This document shows, in pieces, positions 60,690 to 64,000 of a stretch of DNA of 64,000 bases; the first letter of the stretch is position 1, and every line of letters begins with the position of its first letter. The translations under genes and the position numbers were made by a program. Under the pieces are notes generated by a model that was given only the letters and a program-made list of their open reading frames with translations, was not told where the DNA came from and ran no database searches. The DNA comes from Caldilineaceae bacterium (GTDB lineage: Bacteria > Chloroflexota > Anaerolineae > Caldilineales > Caldilineaceae): NCBI GenBank assembly GCA_022821585.1, contig JAJEDI010000095.1, positions 1 to 64,000 on the forward strand, written 5' to 3'.

Positions 60690-61796
60690 TTACGGCAGAC
60701 GCTTGTCGTGATGGCTGATCTGTTCGGCTCCGTCGGCAGTGACCAGAAAGGCGTCTTCCAAGCGAATGGCGGTTACGCCCGGGATATAGATACCCGGCTC
60801 GAGCATGATTACATTGCCTTCCTGGAACTGCTCCTGGTTGTAGGGGACGATTCGGGGTGCTTCGTGGCCGGTCAGTCCGATTCCGTGGCCGGTGTGGTGG
60901 GGATAAACTTCGTAACCGCCTGCCGCCATAAAGCTGCGTACTTTTTCGTCCACTTCTTTAGCGGTCTCGCCTGGCCGAATCAGAGAGACGGCGTAGGCAA
61001 GCGCTTCCTCAACGAACTTGTGCAATTCAATTTGCCGGGCCGTCGGCTGATCGGCATAGTATGTGGCGCAGCTATCGGTCCAGTAGCCGTCAACTACGAC
61101 GCTCAGGTCGAGAATGAAGGAATCGTTGGCAATAATCTCAAAGTCCAGGGGCGCGGCGCTCATGTTCCCCGGTCTGTGGCCGACGATGCAGTCATTGCCC
61201 ATCTGCATCCATTTGCCTGCCTCTCGCTCTACTGCCGTCTGCACTTCGGTCCAGACGTCGATCTCGCGCTGGCCCAGACGCACGGCATTGCGGCCGGCTT
61301 CGTGGCCGATGGTTGTCAGGCGGAAGCCCTCGCGGATGCGGGCCAGTTCCTCCTCGGTTTTCACGGCACGCAGTGGCAACAACCAGCCTTCAAGCGAGCG
61401 ATGTTCGCTGCCTGGGAAGGCGTCGCGGAGCGCTTGCCACAGGCCCAGTGTCAAGCTTTTTTCCTCGACACCGACCTGACCGGAGAGCCCATTGACGCCG
61501 ACGGCAACCTCACTCAGTGCTTCCGCCAGCCGAGCAGGTGCGTCGATCGGCTGTTGAATCGTATAGCCGACAATCGGAACATACGAGCAACCGGTTTCGT
61601 CGCCGAAAATGGAGGCTTCGCCATATCCTTCGTCGGCCAGCAGCGTGAAGTTGCCGCGCTCGAAGAGGACCAGAGCTGGCGGGGACAGATTCAGGCCTGT
61701 CAGCCAGCGAACACTGTCGAAATCGGAGAAGAGCGCCAGTTCGACGCCGGCTTCGTCAAGCATCCGGGTCGTCCGCTGTCTTTGCTGTTCGTGCAT
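60690..61796 (-). CDS. M24 family metallopeptidase (Xaa-Pro peptidase-like)
   Basis: A 368-residue protein with an N-terminal creatinase-like domain and a C-terminal pita-bread fold. Metal ligands can be placed: Asp in DLSVVVDGYW, Asp in WTDSCATYY, His in HHTGHGIGL, Glu in MLEPGIY and Glu in RLEDAFLV. Family members are Xaa-Pro dipeptidases, creatinases or ectoine hydrolases. Its neighbour is an HpcH/HpaI aldolase on the same strand 87 bases away, so a role in small-molecule catabolism is as likely as peptide turnover. Confidence 0.9.
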   Translation of the reverse strand: MHEQQRQRTTRMLDEAGVELALFSDFDSVRWLTGLNLSPPALVLFERGNFTLLADEGYGEASIFGDETGCSYVPIVGYTIQQPIDAPARLAEALSEVAVGVNGLSGQVGVEEKSLTLGLWQALRDAFPGSEHRSLEGWLLPLRAVKTEEELARIREGFRLTTIGHEAGRNAVRLGQREIDVWTEVQTAVEREAGKWMQMGNDCIVGHRPGNMSAAPLDFEIIANDSFILDLSVVVDGYWTDSCATYYADQPTARQIELHKFVEEALAYAVSLIRPGETAKEVDEKVRSFMAAGGYEVYPHHTGHGIGLTGHEAPRIVPYNQEQFQEGNVIMLEPGIYIPGVTAIRLEDAFLVTADGAEQISHHDKRLP

Positions 61797-61883
61797 TGCG
61801 ACTTTACGTCCTTGTACTCGGTACCATGGCCAGCGAAGTCGGGAAACGGTCCAGGATTCAGGGAATGGAGGCCAATATTCATT

Positions 61884-62765
61884 CTACCACGGCATCTGGC
61901 GCTTGGAATACTCCCTGCCGATGCGGGCCGCCTCCTCGGTTGCCGAGCCGACCATGACGCCTTCATCGATGCGTTCGACAACGTCGTGGGGACGCACTCC
62001 GTTGAGGAAGAAGACGTTGGCCGCATCGCAGGCCGCCTTCACGCGGGCTCGGGCAGCGCTCATTTCTGTCGGATATGGCGGGTCGTGGGCGTCGGGATGG
62101 CCGAGGCTCATGCCCATGTCGCCCGGTCCCCACTCGGCGAAAGCGATGCCGGGCACTGCGGCGCTGGCCTCGGCGTTCGCCAGGGCGCGTTTGTTCTCGA
62201 TCTTGAGGCCGAGCATAATCTCGCCTTCGGGATTTAACGGCCAAACGTCCGCTATCCGGACATATTCCTGAGGTGTTACGCCCCAGATCTCAGCGGCCAT
62301 GGACTGTCCTCCGGCACCCCTTCTTCCCTGGGTCAGCCCGTTCAGGCCGTCGGAGAGACCGATATTGTGGACGGGATAGCGGGAGGACTCGACGAAGGCA
62401 CGGACGGCGCCGGGCGTTTCGGCGTGGCAAAGAAGGATGCCGTGAACGCCGCGGGCAAGGACTTGCTTGACCATCCAAGCGTTAGCCCGCATCACGTTTT
62501 CGTCGGTGCCGTCAGTTGGCAAGGTGCAGATTACGGTGGGCGTCCTGTGTCCGCTTCGGGTCTCCCCTGCGTCGGCCAGTCCGCGCATGAATTCGCCAAG
62601 CCCGACGGGATTGAAGGCGCCGTGCTCGAACTCCACCATGAGGTAGTCGGCCCAGGTGTCTCTGTGGGCGGTCCCGTTTTCGTAGGTCAGGCCGCCGTGT
62701 ACGCCTGTGTAAAAGATGGGTTGTCCGGCCTCCAGCAGCTCGATTGCTCTGTTTATGCGCGGCAT
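61884..62765 (-). CDS. HpcH/HpaI family class II aldolase
   Basis: A 293-residue metal-dependent aldolase that cleaves 2-keto-3-deoxy or 4-hydroxy-2-oxo acids to pyruvate and an aldehyde. The barrel shows FEHGAFNPVG near residues 46-55 with the catalytic His, ARGVHGILLCHAETPGAV, IMLGLKIENKRAL with the metal-binding Glu, and AFAEWGPGDMGMSLGH with the metal-binding Asp. The ATG at 62765 follows GAGGGA. The next gene upstream on the same strand is an E2 acyltransferase, 50 bases away, so the aldolase product may feed the 2-oxoacid dehydrogenase. Confidence 0.88.
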   Translation of the reverse strand: MPRINRAIELLEAGQPIFYTGVHGGLTYENGTAHRDTWADYLMVEFEHGAFNPVGLGEFMRGLADAGETRSGHRTPTVICTLPTDGTDENVMRANAWMVKQVLARGVHGILLCHAETPGAVRAFVESSRYPVHNIGLSDGLNGLTQGRRGAGGQSMAAEIWGVTPQEYVRIADVWPLNPEGEIMLGLKIENKRALANAEASAAVPGIAFAEWGPGDMGMSLGHPDAHDPPYPTEMSAARARVKAACDAANVFFLNGVRPHDVVERIDEGVMVGSATEEAARIGREYSKRQMPW

Positions 62766-62815
62766 ACAGGTCCCTCGCTCTGTATTGAAATCTTTCTGTC
62801 GTTGGCGACTCGAAA

Positions 62816-64000
62816 CTAAAGTGCCCGCAGCGGCTCTTCGATCATGCCGACCAAGGCTTCAAAGAACTGCGCGGCACGGACGCCGTCGACTGCGCGGTGG
62901 TCGCAGGAGAGGGTCAGGGTCATCATCGGGCGCACGGCGGGCTGCCCATCCACGGCAACGACGCGATCGGCGATGCGGCCCACGGCCAGGATGGCGGCCT
63001 GGGGCGGGTTGACGATTGCGTTGAAGGCGTCTACGCCAAACATGCCCAGATTGCTGATTGTAAAGGTACCGCCAGCGAAGTCGGCGGGAGTGAGTCCACC
63101 ACTGCCTGCACGTGCGACCAGATCGGCCCTGCGGGCGGCGATCTCTTCGACGCGCAGTCGGTCTGCACTGTGAACCACGGGCACGAGCAGGCCGTCTTCG
63201 ACGGCGACAGCCAGGCCGACGTTGATCTCCGGATTGGTGACGATATTGCCGTCATCCCAATAGGCGTTGAGGCGGGGGAAGCGGGCCAGTGAGAGCGCGG
63301 CCAGCTTTGTGAGAAGGTCTGTGTATGTGACCTTGGTACCTTCCGCGACGCCGGAGGCGACCATTGTGCGCCAGTGGATTAACTGGTCGGCGTTTACCTC
63401 GCGTACCAGATAGAAGTGGGGCACACTGGTCCAGCTGCCTGTGAGGCGTTCGGCCATTATCTGCCACATGCGGGAAACGGGCTGCGCTTCGGGTTCGATT
63501 GCCGGCGGCGCAGGTTCGGCAACTGCAGGTGCGACGGACACCGGCTGGGACTCCAATGGGACGTCGGCGGCAAGCACGGCGCCACCGGGCCCGCTTCCGT
63601 CCAATGAGGCCAGATCGACACCACGTTCGCGTGCGAGCCGCCGCGCCTTGGGTGAAGCGAGCACGCGCGTGCCGGAACTGGTGGAACGGATGTGGGCCTC
63701 GACGTCTTCCTTGGAGATGCGGTCGCCTGTCGCCTGGACGTCTGCCAAATTTACGCCATGTTCGGCGGCAATACGTGCGGCGACCGGGCTGGAGGGAAGA
63801 GGGGCTGCTGCGCTTGTATTCACATCGGGCGATTCTTTGGGTTCAGCCGCTGCAGGCGCTGCGGGGGTTGCGGGAATCTCCTCCCCTTCGGCTGCGATCA
63901 GTCCGATCACCTGGCCGACTGGAATCTCATCGCCTTCCTGTGCTGTCACGGCGGTCAGGAGGCCGGAGGCGGGCGCTTCAACCTGCACGTCCACCTTATC
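62816..64000 (-). CDS. 2-oxoacid dehydrogenase E2 component, 5' end beyond window
   Basis: Partial gene; 394 residues are visible and the start lies past base 64000. The first visible residues are Asp-Lys-Val, so the lipoyl Lys is the second codon from the edge (63995-63997). The remainder of the lipoyl domain, a Pro/Ala-rich linker, two peripheral subunit-binding domains (about residues 70-105 and 115-145) and the catalytic domain with DHRAVDGVRAAQF follow. It differs clearly from the E2 at 45847, so the genome has at least two such complexes. The E1 genes are probably just beyond the edge. Confidence 0.92.
   Translation of the reverse strand, partial: DKVDVQVEAPASGLLTAVTAQEGDEIPVGQVIGLIAAEGEEIPATPAAPAAAEPKESPDVNTSAAAPLPSSPVAARIAAEHGVNLADVQATGDRISKEDVEAHIRSTSSGTRVLASPKARRLARERGVDLASLDGSGPGGAVLAADVPLESQPVSVAPAVAEPAPPAIEPEAQPVSRMWQIMAERLTGSWTSVPHFYLVREVNADQLIHWRTMVASGVAEGTKVTYTDLLTKLAALSLARFPRLNAYWDDGNIVTNPEINVGLAVAVEDGLLVPVVHSADRLRVEEIAARRADLVARAGSGGLTPADFAGGTFTISNLGMFGVDAFNAIVNPPQAAILAVGRIADRVVAVDGQPAVRPMMTLTLSCDHRAVDGVRAAQFFEALVGMIEEPLRAL

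Noticed and set aside
60657..62237. A 526-codon open frame on the plus strand
   Set aside because: It lies antisense to the M24 peptidase and aldolase genes, which have clear motifs. Long antisense frames are common in this GC-rich DNA, and its product has no recognisable domain.
1..64000. CRISPR arrays, transposons, prophage or defence systems
   Set aside because: I saw no regularly spaced direct repeats, no transposase, integrase, Cas, restriction or toxin-antitoxin proteins in the window. DUF429 alone is not enough to call a defence system.

Overview
The window looks like chromosomal DNA of a GC-rich, free-living bacterium. It is most likely a Chloroflexota member of the Caldilineaceae/Anaerolineae type, possibly host- or particle-associated. 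This is inference: the lipoprotein leaders with a low-complexity Ala/Pro/Glu stretch after the lipobox Cys, the many sugar-acid enzymes of the enolase superfamily, ABC importers without their own ATPase, PhyH dioxygenases and PMT-type giant membrane glycosyltransferases together resemble that group. No 16S gene is present to prove it. No CRISPR array, transposase, integrase, phage gene or tRNA gene was recognised.

Left part (1-13 kb), housekeeping: a degenerate Lgt-like membrane protein, thiamine diphosphokinase, a DUF456 membrane protein, NAD(P)H-hydrate epimerase and an unknown multipass protein. Then come nadC-nadA (NAD synthesis), and on the minus strand a fused folK-folP (folate) followed by precorrin-2 dehydrogenase and uroporphyrinogen-III methyltransferase (siroheme). 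A PhyH-type dioxygenase, a zinc alcohol dehydrogenase and a zinc-ribbon/LysM protein follow.

Middle part (13-32 kb): a sugar cluster (TIM-barrel isomerase, Gfo/Idh/MocA oxidoreductase, enolase-superfamily enzyme), a DUF429 protein and glnS. Next is a hexuronate block: divergent uxuB (SDR type) and uxaC, then a KGSADH-like aldehyde dehydrogenase and an enolase-superfamily dehydratase. Then rpsT with a clear sigma70 promoter, converging on an nth-alr-PHP set. A structured RNA with its own promoter and terminator, best explained as 6S RNA, lies between the PHP gene and aspS.

Right part (32-64 kb), transport and catabolism of sugars or sugar acids: a first ABC importer (giant permease, second permease, lipoprotein), a PIG-L deacetylase, a ferredoxin and a D-2-hydroxyacid dehydrogenase with a strong promoter. 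A six-gene operon then joins a dehydratase, two oxidoreductases and an E1alpha/E1beta/E2 2-oxoacid dehydrogenase. It is followed by a second ABC importer with a Tat-type lipoprotein, an L-rhamnonate-dehydratase-like enzyme and a flavin-dependent oxidoreductase. The end holds a Gfo/Idh/MocA protein, a small membrane protein, two tandem PMT-type glycosyltransferases, an M24 peptidase, an HpcH/HpaI aldolase and a second E2 gene cut by the window edge at its lipoyl lysine.

The most interesting points are the 6S RNA candidate, the 2-oxoacid dehydrogenase embedded in a sugar-acid operon with a matching second E2 beside an aldolase, the permease with about 240 extra residues, the Lgt homologue without catalytic residues, and the open in-frame extension after the nadA stop codon.
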